Shown here in pieces: positions 26,010 to 34,345 of a stretch of DNA of 64,000 nucleotides. The stretch's first letter is position 1, and each line of letters opens with the position of its first letter. Under the pieces are notes generated by a model. It was not told the DNA's origin. It worked only from the letters and a program-made list of their open reading frames with translations, and searched no databases. The DNA comes from Pontibacillus yanchengensis Y32 (GTDB lineage Bacteria; Bacillota; Bacilli; Bacillales; BH030062), in contig NZ_AVBF01000013.1 of assembly GCF_000770635.1 (NCBI RefSeq), forward strand, positions 1-64,000, given 5' to 3'. A program made the position numbers and the translations under genes.

Positions 26010-26189
26010 TTGAAACCATTGTGGTTAATATCCTTGGGCATTATTGCTGTAGTCACTGGCTTTATAGGTTTTTTTGCAGGAATAGAAAAATACGGAATTA
26101 ACGAAGCTCCCACTTGGATGTCAGTTACTGCAGTATTTATAGTTGGGATGCAAATTATTCAAGAAGGATATAAGAGAAAAAAAGAATAA
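26010..26189 (+). CDS. Small two-helix membrane protein with TTG start
   Basis: A 59-residue ORF starting at TTG behind GAGAGGTGA. The product begins MKPLWLISLGIIAVVTGFIG, has a short polar loop (IEKYGINEAPTW), a second hydrophobic stretch MSVTAVFIVGMQII and a basic tail KRKKE. The layout is that of a real small membrane protein, and the start signal is good. No family is recognised. It is the only plus-strand gene between 21 and 30 kb. Confidence 0.6.
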   Translation: MKPLWLISLGIIAVVTGFIGFFAGIEKYGINEAPTWMSVTAVFIVGMQIIQEGYKRKKE

Positions 26190-26221
26190 AGAATTGGCCT
26201 TATTGTTTTGGAATAGATGAT

Positions 26222-26575
26222 CTACGAACCTTCTAAAATAACGTTTTTTATATTCTCCTGAATCATGACTACTTCTGTTTTCAAATCCTTATGTTTGTAG
26301 CTAGAATCTATACACTCTTCCCAATATTCTATATGTAAACGATCTATATCATGCTCAGAGTCTTCTACATCTGATCCACCTTCACCTTGGACAGAATACC
26401 AGTACAAAAACTCCTCTCCGTTCAAACACTCACGAAAAATAGTTTCTACATGCATTTTCTCATCCCCTAGTGTAAGAAGGACCTCCCCCATGCGATCATG
26501 CAAAAGTTTCATCCATTCATCCACTTTATGTGATTTCCCTTCTTTGACCTTAAATCTAGTAAGTTCAACCTTCAT
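26222..26575 (-). CDS. DUF6176 family protein
   Basis: A 117-residue protein with a predicted ferredoxin-like (dimeric alpha/beta barrel) fold. It begins MKVELTRFKVKEGKSHKVDE, then ETIFRECLNGEEFLYWYSVQ and a long acidic helix VEDSEHDIDRLHIEYWEECI. This pattern fits the DUF6176 family of Bacillales, whose function is unknown. Related folds include monooxygenase-like and stress-response proteins. It is the downstream end of a co-oriented series of small enzymes. Confidence 0.7.
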   Translation of the reverse strand: MKVELTRFKVKEGKSHKVDEWMKLLHDRMGEVLLTLGDEKMHVETIFRECLNGEEFLYWYSVQGEGGSDVEDSEHDIDRLHIEYWEECIDSSYKHKDLKTEVVMIQENIKNVILEGS

Positions 26576-26641
26576 AGCACTTCCACCTTCACTCTAAATT
26601 TTCACCTTTAATAAGCTTTGCTAGCCATCATGACTTTACTG

Positions 26642-27331
26642 CTAGATATTCTCCATAAACTCCTTCACTATTTGATTATATAGCCAAGGCTTATCCATAT
26701 TTGCAGTGTGACCAGCACCAGGTAATAGTCCTACCTCCATGTCTGGATTGCACTTATGCATGTAGGAAGTTGCAGAAATTTCATGCTGCTCGTTACTCCC
26801 ATTTATTAATAAGGTTGGCACTGATAAAGATTTTATCTTCTCCTCTGAAACAGATGGATAGTTGTAGGTCATCGTATGTAAAACCCGTTCTAATGTAGTA
26901 AACCATTGATCTCCATGTATTTCCTCAAAATAAGATGCGATTTCCCTGTCATGTTCTTTGATGTTCATAAAGTATTCATACTGTTTATTCATGACCTCTT
27001 CAAGAGACTCGGTTATGTAAGGAGAATATCCTGTTAATATAATCCCGTTCACTAAAAATGGTTGTCGTAAAGCAGTATGGATAGCAATCGATGCACCTAA
27101 AGATAAACCTAATATATATCCGGAACCATGAGTGTTGATATACTCAGTGAACCATTCGACTACATACTCGAAATACTCCTTATTATCAAGATGATGGTGA
27201 TCATTGGTTCCGTGGCCAGGTAAATCTATAGCTTCTACATGATAGGTTTGGTTGAAGTATTCTATTTGATCAGAAAAATGCAGTTCCCCAGTCCCCATAA
27301 ATCCATGAAGCATATATATTTTTTCAGTCAT
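26642..27331 (-). CDS. Alpha/beta-fold hydrolase (MenH/YqjL-like)
   Basis: A 229-residue hydrolase with the oxyanion motif LHGFMGTGELHF (residues 5-16), nucleophile elbow ILGLSLGASIAIH (Ser near 98) and catalytic His in GAGHTANMDKPWL near 212. The acid is probably the Asp or Asn near LINGSNEQHEIS. It is cytosolic, with no signal peptide. The small cap and length suit MenH-like or carboxylesterase-type enzymes, but no menaquinone genes are nearby. GGAGGAAG precedes the ATG. The NUDIX gene ends 27 bp upstream. Confidence 0.85.
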   Translation of the reverse strand: MTEKIYMLHGFMGTGELHFSDQIEYFNQTYHVEAIDLPGHGTNDHHHLDNKEYFEYVVEWFTEYINTHGSGYILGLSLGASIAIHTALRQPFLVNGIILTGYSPYITESLEEVMNKQYEYFMNIKEHDREIASYFEEIHGDQWFTTLERVLHTMTYNYPSVSEEKIKSLSVPTLLINGSNEQHEISATSYMHKCNPDMEVGLLPGAGHTANMDKPWLYNQIVKEFMENI

Positions 27332-27358
27332 TTCTCTTCCTCCAACGTTGATAGTGTA

Positions 27359-27817
27359 CTATTTTCTAGAAATAGTAAGACGTACATCCTTAAGAAATGC
27401 CTGATTTGTTGGCAAAATGGGCTCAGGAAGTTCGTTTATATTAAAAAAACCAACTTGTTCACTTTCCACATCATCAGCTAATGGGACTCCCGTGTAAGAA
27501 GAGGATGTAAATACGACATTCACAAAGTAAACCTCATCTCCATTTGGGTAGATATGATGTTGTTGCTCACCTGAATAAACATTAAATAATTCCATATTAT
27601 GAATGTGAAGTTTCGTTTCTTCATACACTTCCCTAATGGCCGCTTCTTCAACACGCTTTCCCATCTCGACAATCCCACCAGGAATGCACCAGTGCTTATC
27701 TTCTTTACGCTTCATTAATAAAATTTCTTTCTTCTCATTTAGTACCATAACCCCAGCAGCACCGAGCTGTAATGGTCTAGTGCCTACTAACTTTCGTAAT
27801 TCCTTTATATCGTTCAC
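27359..27817 (-). CDS. NUDIX hydrolase with atypical Nudix box
   Basis: A 152-residue NUDIX-fold protein starting at GTG after GGGGAGGG. The box reads GGIVEMGKRVEEAAIREVYE followed by ETKL. The RE-x2-EE metal-binding core is present. However, the first conserved glutamate of G-x5-E is a lysine and the final glycine of EExG is also a lysine. Family members hydrolyse nucleoside diphosphates linked to another moiety. The core suggests activity, though the substitutions could change specificity. Confidence 0.85.
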   Translation of the reverse strand: MNDIKELRKLVGTRPLQLGAAGVMVLNEKKEILLMKRKEDKHWCIPGGIVEMGKRVEEAAIREVYEETKLHIHNMELFNVYSGEQQHHIYPNGDEVYFVNVVFTSSSYTGVPLADDVESEQVGFFNINELPEPILPTNQAFLKDVRLTISRK

Positions 27818-27871
27818 TAAGGTCCCTCCCCTAAGAAAAGATAGTTACCTACCTTTTCACTCCATTGTTTG

Positions 27872-28438
27872 TTACTTCACTTTCGCATACACACAAGTAT
27901 CCGATAGCGTTGTGCCATCTACGGAGAGATCATCATTTCGTAACACCCCTTCAAGTGTGTACCCTAACCTTTCAGGAACCGCTCGACTCTTCATATTTTC
28001 ATAGTCACATAGAATGGCAACCCTTCTACAACCAAGGTCATTAAGAGCAAATTCAGTTAGCTTTCCAACAGCTTCAGTTATGTAGCCATTCCCACTCATT
28101 TTGCTATGTATCCAGTAACCTATTTCTAGCTTAGGAACGTTCCAGTCTATATGATGAAAACCTGTAGAAGCTACGAATTCTCCAGTCTCTTTTAGAAATA
28201 CTAAATATCGCAAATGCTCACGCTTTAAGAATTTTATATGTGCCTCTCTGGTATTTACCTCTGTATCCTCAACGGTGGGTGCGGGATTTGCAAATCCCAT
28301 CCATGGTTGCAACTCTTGCAGTGATGCTCGAATTGCCTCGTTTACAACTTGCCCATCACCAGGATTGGGCATGCGTAACTTTAACCGATCTGTTTCCAGT
28401 TCCGTAGGGATGTCTTTTAATATAGGGTTCATCTCCAT
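27872..28438 (-). CDS. GNAT acetyltransferase, RimJ/RimL-like
   Basis: About 188 residues from the ATG at 28438 (GAGAGGTT upstream); the open frame extends to 28501 into the neighbouring gene without a start signal. RimJ/L-type features: LETDRLKLRMPNPGDGQVVN at the N-terminus, LEIGYWIHSKMSGNGYITEA (acetyl-CoA loop) and CDYENMKSRAVPERLGYTLE near the C-terminus. This group acetylates protein N-termini, tRNA-related or small substrates; specificity is unknown. It is part of a minus-strand run of five closely spaced genes. Confidence 0.88.
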   Translation of the reverse strand: MEMNPILKDIPTELETDRLKLRMPNPGDGQVVNEAIRASLQELQPWMGFANPAPTVEDTEVNTREAHIKFLKREHLRYLVFLKETGEFVASTGFHHIDWNVPKLEIGYWIHSKMSGNGYITEAVGKLTEFALNDLGCRRVAILCDYENMKSRAVPERLGYTLEGVLRNDDLSVDGTTLSDTCVYAKVK

Positions 28439-28479
28439 AACCTCTCTTCTTTCATTTGCTAAGATGAAATTAATTCTCC

Positions 28480-29055
28480 TCATCCAGTAACACGAATCCA
28501 ACCACCATCCTGTAAAAAATCATTTCGTGTTAAGGTTTGGTTGGTTAGTAGATGCCGATAGGAGGTAATTGTCCCATCATGTGATACCACATGTATTCTT
28601 TGTTGCGGATGTTGTTTGCACCATTCTATGAAATTCTCGGCTAGTTCTCTAAATTCCTTTTCAGGTAACGTATTTATACCATTCTTCCAAAGATCTGTTA
28701 ATTCATCTGTTACGAACTCAAAGTCTGGAAACTCCTTTTTAATTTCCTCAGGAGATTTCACCCTATCACATGGAAGTGTACTCCACTCAGATTTTTGTGG
28801 AAACATTCTAGGAGCAACTAAGGGATGGACAATTTTTTTACAGGCTACATTTTCACATAGTATGGATGAGGTTTGTAATGTTCGTGTAGTCGGGCTAGCA
28901 ACAACAACATCATCCGCTGTGATAGGAAGATGTTGACGCAGAAGATTAACTTGATTGATTCCCTCCACAGTCAGAGAAGGATCGACCCTTTGTAAACTAT
29001 TAGGTAGATTCTCTGTATGCTCACCTTTACCATGTCGAATAAAAATAAACTCCAT
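28480..29055 (-). CDS. Histidine phosphatase family protein
   Basis: A 191-residue branch-1 histidine phosphatase. The catalytic motif FIRHGKGEHTENL carries the phosphorylated histidine at residue 8. Conserved arginines follow in SPTTRTLQTSS, a Glu lies near 100, and the second histidine is in HVVSHDGTITSYRHLL. It may be a sugar-phosphate or broad-specificity phosphatase. The ATG follows AAAGGTGG. The gap to the MFS gene upstream is 27 bp, so they are probably co-transcribed. Confidence 0.85.
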   Translation of the reverse strand: MEFIFIRHGKGEHTENLPNSLQRVDPSLTVEGINQVNLLRQHLPITADDVVVASPTTRTLQTSSILCENVACKKIVHPLVAPRMFPQKSEWSTLPCDRVKSPEEIKKEFPDFEFVTDELTDLWKNGINTLPEKEFRELAENFIEWCKQHPQQRIHVVSHDGTITSYRHLLTNQTLTRNDFLQDGGWIRVTG

Positions 29056-29082
29056 CTAATACCACCTTTATTTGAATTCATG

Positions 29083-30288
29083 TTACGTAGACTTAGAAGA
29101 TTTTTCAAGTAAAATAGATGGCTGTCCACCTTTAGATGTAAATGCTTTTGTTTGGCTAAAAAAACCCAATACAATTAGCAAGGATACGACAATAAATAGA
29201 TTTCCACCTCCTAGTACCGACAGTAATCCGCTTCCTATTAAAGGTCCTATAGATCTTGAGATATCCCAGTGCAGACCAAATAATGCAAAATATCTTCCTT
29301 TATGGTGTACAGGTGCAATCTCGCTTACCACTCGTTGCATATGATTAAGCACCACAATTGACCCCAAACAAAAGAGTACTTGTGATACAATAAAGCCTAT
29401 TATATGTTGAAAGACTCCAAACCCGATAGCCGAAAATGCATACAGTCCATAACCAACTTGAACCATAAATGATGCTGAGAAACTAGATGTACGGTTAATA
29501 AGATAGACTTCAAATACGATAAAGATAATAGTTCCGATTGTCTCAAGTAAGGAAAACACAACTAGATAGTTAACGAGATTCTCTTGTAAGTACACTGGCC
29601 AATTGGTTTCCATTTGCGCATGAAAAAAACTAAGTGGCAACATACCAACAGCGAACCAAAAAAGCAATTTGTGATTCTTTAACTTGAATTTAATATGGTG
29701 GGATTTTTCCATCGTAGCTGGATTGGATTCCGGTAAAAAGGCGATGGCAATTAGTAAATACACTAGTATCAAACCTGCCATCATAAGAAAAAGCAACTCC
29801 TGATTATATTCGAACAACACCGCTCCGACTATAGGTCCACCCAATGCCCCTATACTCGAAGCTGTATTTACTATAGCGAAGGTTTCTGCTTGCTTTGTTA
29901 CTGGGATAATGTCAGCGATTTGGGCTCTTGCTGCTGGAATGTACACAAACCGCCCGATTCCATTTAAGAAAGCAAATAACGCAAATAACCATATATGCTC
30001 GGCAAATGCAAAGCCACCGATAGCGATGATTTGAAATACCAGCGATACGAGGATAATAGGTCTTCTCCCAATACGATCGATCCAACCACCTAATAGAAAG
30101 GTAAATAAAATTTCGGTTAAAGGCTGAATACCAATAATCAGTGTAGCTATTACTATATTCTCCTCAAATTGCCCATACAAATACAACGTTAAAAAAGGTA
30201 GTAATATAATAGATACAAATGAGGTAACAGCATGACCCACGGCTTGTATCCAAACAATACGATGGAAGTTTTTAAAGTAACTAATCAT
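29083..30288 (-). CDS. Major facilitator superfamily transporter
   Basis: A 401-residue MFS protein with about 12 transmembrane helices. The loop 2-3 signature is GGWIDRIGRRPIILVS (near 64-79), with a repeat-related HHKGRYFALFGLHWDISRSI in the C-terminal half. This subfamily is mostly drug or small-solute exporters in Bacillus; the substrate is unknown. Its start (ATG at 30288, or TTG one codon earlier) follows AGGAGG, and a hairpin lies just 5' of that site. The divergent AraC regulator is its probable controller. Confidence 0.88.
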   Translation of the reverse strand: MISYFKNFHRIVWIQAVGHAVTSFVSIILLPFLTLYLYGQFEENIVIATLIIGIQPLTEILFTFLLGGWIDRIGRRPIILVSLVFQIIAIGGFAFAEHIWLFALFAFLNGIGRFVYIPAARAQIADIIPVTKQAETFAIVNTASSIGALGGPIVGAVLFEYNQELLFLMMAGLILVYLLIAIAFLPESNPATMEKSHHIKFKLKNHKLLFWFAVGMLPLSFFHAQMETNWPVYLQENLVNYLVVFSLLETIGTIIFIVFEVYLINRTSSFSASFMVQVGYGLYAFSAIGFGVFQHIIGFIVSQVLFCLGSIVVLNHMQRVVSEIAPVHHKGRYFALFGLHWDISRSIGPLIGSGLLSVLGGGNLFIVVSLLIVLGFFSQTKAFTSKGGQPSILLEKSSKST

Positions 30289-30299
30289 CAAGAATCCTC

Positions 30300-30324
30300 C
30301 TGTTCTTATTTCGAGTAAGAACAG
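30300..30324. promoter_or_regulatory. Inverted repeat adjoining the MFS ribosome site
   Basis: CTGTTCTTA and TAAGAACAG are perfect arms around a 7-nt spacer. On the MFS transcript the stem ends at the AGGAGG ribosome site. It could be an operator or an mRNA hairpin that affects translation. Confidence 0.45.
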
Positions 30325-30400
30325 TTTACATAAGAATGGATACTATAACTCGTTACATCTTGCTTATTATTGAGCAAATCTTGCTAAGGAGGTATGAAGC

Positions 30401-31225
30401 ATGGAAATGAAATTAGATCTTGAACACACTGGCGTATTACTTTTCGACCTCCAAATAGGAGAAGCAGATGAGACTCATACCCATGATTATTTTCAACTGA
30501 GTGTTCCTATGTCTGGAAACTTGCTAACCTATCATAATCATAAAGAACTAAAATTAGAGAACAACCAATCTTTACTAGTACCTCCTGGAGATATACACCA
30601 GCATGAGGCTTATCAAAATCAGAAAAGGATTATGCTAATTAGTTTTAATGAAGATATCGTTCAAAAAGTTTATGAAGATCGAACAGGAGATAAGCTTCAC
30701 TCCATTGACTTCTCCCCTATACAACATGTGTCAACTAACCTTGTTCACAAAGCAAAATCACTTATCCAATCCGCTTCTTTCCATGGGGTTGAAGAAGCAA
30801 TGAACTTAGAAGAAGAGTTCACTTCAGCCATATTAGATCACTCTATGGGTTCGCATTCACAAGGATGGCATCGTAATGATCAACTACATTACACGAACGA
30901 ACCTCATATCGTTCATAGGTTAATAGAATTTATACATGACCAATACTATAATCAACTTTCATTAGAAGTGATGGCCATGCACATGAACATGAGTAAGTAT
31001 CATCTTCATCGCACATTTACGAAGCATATGGGTGTAACCCCAGTGAACTACCTGCATCAAATCCGTTTAAAAACAGCTGTATCTTTACTACTTCAATCCA
31101 AATACGACATCACTCAAGCAGCATTTGAAGTAGGATACCGTTCTCTCAGCACATTTAATCGTGCTTTTAAAAACGTTTATCAACAAACACCTAGCCAGTA
31201 TGTAAAGAATCACCGTTTTAAATAA
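30401..31225 (+). CDS. AraC-family transcriptional regulator with cupin domain
   Basis: A 274-residue AraC/XylS regulator. The N-terminal cupin-like sensor (about 1-140) includes ETHTHDYFQLSVPMSGNLL and SLLVPPGDIHQHEAY. The C-terminal double helix-turn-helix is LSLEVMAMHMNMSKYHLHRT and AAFEVGYRSLSTFNRAFKNV, ending TPSQYVKNHRF. The effector is unknown. It is divergently paired with the MFS transporter across 112 bp, the usual local-activator layout. AAGGAGGTATG sets the start. Bases 31226-31472 hold no gene. Confidence 0.9.
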   Translation: MEMKLDLEHTGVLLFDLQIGEADETHTHDYFQLSVPMSGNLLTYHNHKELKLENNQSLLVPPGDIHQHEAYQNQKRIMLISFNEDIVQKVYEDRTGDKLHSIDFSPIQHVSTNLVHKAKSLIQSASFHGVEEAMNLEEEFTSAILDHSMGSHSQGWHRNDQLHYTNEPHIVHRLIEFIHDQYYNQLSLEVMAMHMNMSKYHLHRTFTKHMGVTPVNYLHQIRLKTAVSLLLQSKYDITQAAFEVGYRSLSTFNRAFKNVYQQTPSQYVKNHRFK

Positions 31226-31472
31226 AATTTAGATAGAGAGAGTATATCTTGTCTTCATATATCTCTTCAAAATAGACAAAAGGGAGTCTGCAATTTTATA
31301 CCCCCCCTTTTTTAATTCGTATTTACTTGATAACATTTAACAAATACCCTCTTTAACAAATATCTTTATAAGAATAAATTTCAAGAGTTAGTTGCTTCTA
31401 TTTACTTAGATTTAATCAGCTTAGGTGTGGGAAAGCATAAGTGCAACTCTTCATTTAGGAGGGATTCATACA

Positions 31473-31931
31473 ATGGAGCACCGTATTTCTCATGACAATA
31501 TGGATGATATTTTAAAGAAATTAGAGGATGATTATATTCAAGTATTGGTTCAAAATGAGAGCACTACAGTGGAAGACTTTATTGAGCAATTCCTCTATGA
31601 TTCATGGGATTACAACCATCAAAACATGGACTTAATTAAAGCAGTTATGCGACGTTATTCACAAGGAGATGTACATCCTGTTACATTTAGTGGAGCTTTT
31701 AAAGAAATGGCAGATCACTTGCAAAAAAATTTAGCTCAACTCGACCATGAGCATAACTATCCTATGCTTCATACAGGTCTTGGGACTACTACCCTTGTCG
31801 CCATAATAGATGGAATGGTAGTGCAATACTACACCGGGACTTACTCTATTGAAGATCTAAAGAATAAAACACCACAATTAAAAAGCATGATTCTGAATGC
31901 TTTATCCACTCAGGACATGAGGAATCTTTAA
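31473..31931 (+). CDS. TetR ligand-binding-domain protein lacking the HTH
   Basis: About 152 residues from the ATG at 31473, which has AGGAGGG upstream. The all-helical sequence matches the C-terminal half of Bacillus TetR/AcrR regulators: TVEDFIEQFLYDSWDYNHQN near the start, then TTTLVAIIDGMVVQYYTG and LKNKTPQLKSMILNALST. The N-terminal DNA-binding domain is missing, and no helix-turn-helix can be read in the 240 bp upstream. It is either a truncated regulator or a genuine stand-alone ligand-binding or dimerising protein; the intact frame and good ribosome site favour expression. Confidence 0.65.
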   Translation: MEHRISHDNMDDILKKLEDDYIQVLVQNESTTVEDFIEQFLYDSWDYNHQNMDLIKAVMRRYSQGDVHPVTFSGAFKEMADHLQKNLAQLDHEHNYPMLHTGLGTTTLVAIIDGMVVQYYTGTYSIEDLKNKTPQLKSMILNALSTQDMRNL

Positions 31932-32069
31932 CAGATGTAGCTTTAGCACGTCTTTTTCAATAATTTACCTCTTTTTATTGAAAACTCACTAAAGGAAAAG
32001 TATTTAACTAATGAAATTTTAACACCCGCTACTTATTCGACTCTATCGAACAATGTATGCCTAAAGTAA

Positions 32070-32100
32070 AAAAGGATCTCCAAAGTTGGTGGTCCTTTTC
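32070..32100 (-). terminator. Terminator of the second VOC gene
   Basis: On the minus strand AAAAGGACCACC pairs imperfectly with GGAGATCCTTTT (two mismatches) and a T run follows. It may also end the plus-strand TetR-domain gene. Confidence 0.55.
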
Positions 32101-32148
32101 TACCTTATATAACTTTAAAGTTTATTCAGCTGAAACCCTACATACCTT

Positions 32149-32496
32149 CTACTTCTCCCAAATCTCTATCCATCTACCTTCTGGATCTTCTATAGAAATA
32201 AACGTACCATATTCATTGGTTTCTTTTTCCTTAACTAAAGGTACTCCTAATTCGTTTAAATGGTTCAAACACTCTTCCATATTTTCCACTTGAAAGTTCA
32301 TCATTACTTGTTGGTCTTTGGGAAAATAATTACTTTCATCTGCAAAGAAGGCAAAAACTGTTTCATTTCCCTTTGCAGGTGAAATAACCGTTCCGTTCCA
32401 ATCCTCTATATCAATTTTTAATACATCCTTATACCACTTTTTTACCGTATCCATTTCGCTTGTTCTTAAGAAAATCCCTCCAAAACCTTTTATCAC
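32149..32496 (-). CDS. VOC-superfamily (glyoxalase-like) protein
   Basis: About 115 residues from the GTG at 32496 (AAGAGGTG upstream); a GTG three codons earlier is the alternative. A complete VOC fold is visible: GGIFLRTSEMDTVKKWYKDV, a middle block MNFQVENMEECLNHLNELGV, and the C-terminal EDPEGRWIEIWEK typical of metal-binding VOC proteins (the Glu in EIWE). The usual first-strand His is replaced (FLRT). The substrate is unknown. It is monocistronic. Confidence 0.8.
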   Translation of the reverse strand: MIKGFGGIFLRTSEMDTVKKWYKDVLKIDIEDWNGTVISPAKGNETVFAFFADESNYFPKDQQVMMNFQVENMEECLNHLNELGVPLVKEKETNEYGTFISIEDPEGRWIEIWEK

Positions 32497-32617
32497 ACTA
32501 TTCACCTCTTAATCTAGTATAGTTAAGCAATTGAAATAAGTTTATATTGTACAATTACATTCAATCAAAACTAGTTGTATTCCTGCTTATCATCTTCGAA
32601 CCATTCTAAATACGTAT

Positions 32618-32779
32618 CTATATACTATTTTTCTTTGTAACTAAAAAAGCATAAATAAGTCCATAAATAGCCACAAATGAGTAACTTAATTTATTTTCAT
32701 TACTTTGAAATGCCATATAAGTATAGATTAAACCAATCATTACTAGAAGTGAACATGTGATTTTACCTCTGGTACTCAT
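32618..32779 (-). CDS. Small two-helix membrane protein
   Basis: A 53-residue ORF with an AGAGAGGAT site before the ATG at 32779. The product begins MSTRGKITCSLLVMIGLIYT, has a short polar turn (QSNENKLS), and a second hydrophobic segment FVAIYGLIYAFLV followed by a basic end TKKNS. It is probably a real small membrane protein in the accessory stretch of small envelope proteins. No family is recognised. Confidence 0.5.
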   Translation of the reverse strand: MSTRGKITCSLLVMIGLIYTYMAFQSNENKLSYSFVAIYGLIYAFLVTKKNSI

Positions 32780-32872
32780 AAATCAATATCCTCTCTAAAT
32801 AACCTGTAATTGTACTTACCATTCAAAAAAGAGCATAACTTTGTTGCTGGTTCACGCCCCGAACGTATTGTT

Positions 32873-32892
32873 GGACTTGAATTCGAGATAAT
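32873..32892 (+). repeat. Dispersed repeat, copy A
   Basis: GGACTTGAATTCGAGATAAT, one of six copies of a core with consensus GAAGACTTGRATTCGAGATA. It is preceded 20-30 bp upstream by TTCACGCCCC, which corresponds to TTCGCGCCC in copies B and D. It lies 36 bp beyond the 3' end of the minus-strand lipoprotein gene. Confidence 0.6.
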
Positions 32893-32927
32893 CCTCAATA
32901 ATACATCCTAGTTTGTTAAAGCATAAT

Positions 32928-33431
32928 TTATCCTTGATTACTTTCTGGAGTTTTATCTATTGTAAATTCTGCCGCTATTTTGAAATCCTCATTCTCTGAT
33001 TCAAATTCTTTTACAATTCGATATAATCCTTGTGTCAAATGATAATTAAGAAGTTTTGTTAGAACTTCTTGGTTGTAAGATTCATTAGCTTTTATAGAAA
33101 GTTGAATATCATTAAACTCAGTTTTTTTCTCAAAAGGTACTTCATACCAAGTACCTTCTTTAAATTTCTCTACGCGATAAAAGGTGCCAAATGATAATGG
33201 ATTTGAACCTTGATTTTCAACTGTGATTTTGATCTCATTTGCTGCCATAGAATAAATACTTTTTTCTGTTTTCATAACAATCTTAGTTTCTTTATTTACG
33301 TATTCAGTTGGTAAATCACCTTCATTAGATTCTCTCTCCAATGATTGAATACTATTATCTCCATGGCAAGCAGCTATGAATATGAAAATGTGAATTAGCG
33401 ATAACACAATTAAAAATCGAGAAAGATTCAT
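32928..33431 (-). CDS. Putative lipoprotein with Ig-like domain
   Basis: A 167-residue predicted lipoprotein. A signal peptide ends in a lipobox, FIAAC (Cys22), so the protein should be anchored on the outer face of the membrane. The mature part resembles bacterial Ig-like domains of Bacillus lipoproteins (Big_14 type): VMKTEKSIYSMAANEIKITV, ENQGSNPLSFGTFYRVEKF, WYEVPF and GLYRIVKEF. The role is unknown. AGGAGGTG precedes the ATG. It is the first of several small envelope-protein genes in this region. Confidence 0.75.
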   Translation of the reverse strand: MNLSRFLIVLSLIHIFIFIAACHGDNSIQSLERESNEGDLPTEYVNKETKIVMKTEKSIYSMAANEIKITVENQGSNPLSFGTFYRVEKFKEGTWYEVPFEKKTEFNDIQLSIKANESYNQEVLTKLLNYHLTQGLYRIVKEFESENEDFKIAAEFTIDKTPESNQG

Positions 33432-33649
33432 AAGACACCTCCTAAAAACATTAATAAATGAATTAACTTTATATCCACTACGGAAAGGTTCCGTTTGGTT
33501 ATTGTCACCGTATTCTAAGAGTACGTTAATTATAATAGCCCATGTAAAGATTCAAATTTACATTTCTTAACTAATATCAGGAACATTTACATCCTTATAA
33601 TCGTAAGCATAATAGCAATTCATAAATTTTGCTTGAAAGGAGACTCCTT

Positions 33650-34060
33650 ATGAACCGATTTATATACTACCTCCTTTGGACACTCTTATTTATTTCAGTT
33701 TTGTATTTCGGCTCAAAATGGTATTTTGAGTTAAAACAACTAGCTCAGGTCGAATATAACCCGATACCTCATTATATGTTTTCAACTCTTTTTCCAATTG
33801 TCATTGGATTATTATTAAAAGTTCCAGGTATGTGGGATCATCGTCATGTTACAAGATGGGGGATGGATTGGCCAAAATTGATCGTCATTGGTGCTCCTAG
33901 TTTATATTTTTCTGTAGGCACTCTATTAGTATTAACTAACATCATCCCTACCTTGCCACTTTTCACTTTTGCAATGACAAAAGCATTCCCATCCATCCAT
34001 ATTATTTCAGGGATTATTTTAGGTTATGTTATGTTAGATAGCACGAGAGTTATGAAATAA
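33650..34060 (+). CDS. Membrane protein of unknown function
   Basis: About 136 residues from the ATG at 33650 (GAAAGGAGA upstream; an ATG at 33629 is weaker). Four hydrophobic segments are visible: YYLLWTLLFISVLYFG, MFSTLFPIVIGLLLKVPGM, KLIVIGAPSLYFSVGTLLVL and IHIISGIILGYVML. Similar four-helix proteins are common in Bacillus genomes, but I cannot assign a family with confidence. It is a single-gene plus-strand unit ending at a strong terminator. Confidence 0.65.
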   Translation: MNRFIYYLLWTLLFISVLYFGSKWYFELKQLAQVEYNPIPHYMFSTLFPIVIGLLLKVPGMWDHRHVTRWGMDWPKLIVIGAPSLYFSVGTLLVLTNIIPTLPLFTFAMTKAFPSIHIISGIILGYVMLDSTRVMK

Positions 34061-34108
34061 AAAATAATTTATCTTACTATATTTTGCATTTGTTGGTTCT
34101 TGTTTAGT

Positions 34109-34156
34109 AAAAAGACCTTAGAAAAGTTTTGTTTAAAACTTTTCTAAGGTCTTTTT
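34109..34156. terminator. Strong bidirectional terminator
   Basis: A 22-bp perfect stem from AAAAAGACCTTAGAAAAG to its complement, with a 4-nt GTTT loop, flanked by A and T runs. It serves the plus-strand membrane gene. Its right edge abuts dispersed repeat copy B. Confidence 0.9.
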
Positions 34157-34185
34157 CTACTTTTTCCAACTTCGCGCCCTTAACA

Positions 34186-34209
34186 GGAAGAATTGAATTC
34201 AAGATATTT
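34186..34209 (+). repeat. Dispersed repeat, copy B
   Basis: GGAAGAATTGAATTCAAGAT followed by ATTT, preceded directly by TTCGCGCCCTTAACA. Nearly the same head precedes copy D (TTCGCGCCCTTATCA). It lies in a 190-bp stretch without genes. Confidence 0.6.
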
Positions 34210-34345
34210 ACTAATTAGATCAACAAATACTCCCCGTTCTCCTTTTTGTATTTAACAAAAATGTATATCGAACAATCACCAATTCGAGGAAAGTGAATGA
34301 AATTATCCTTGCCCTGTCTCTTTCTAGTAAAAACAGCCTCATTTT

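Noticed and set aside
25813-26019. Minus-strand 68-codon frame
   Set aside because: It has no ribosome site and an irregular composition. Its start region overlaps the better supported plus-strand small membrane gene at 26010.
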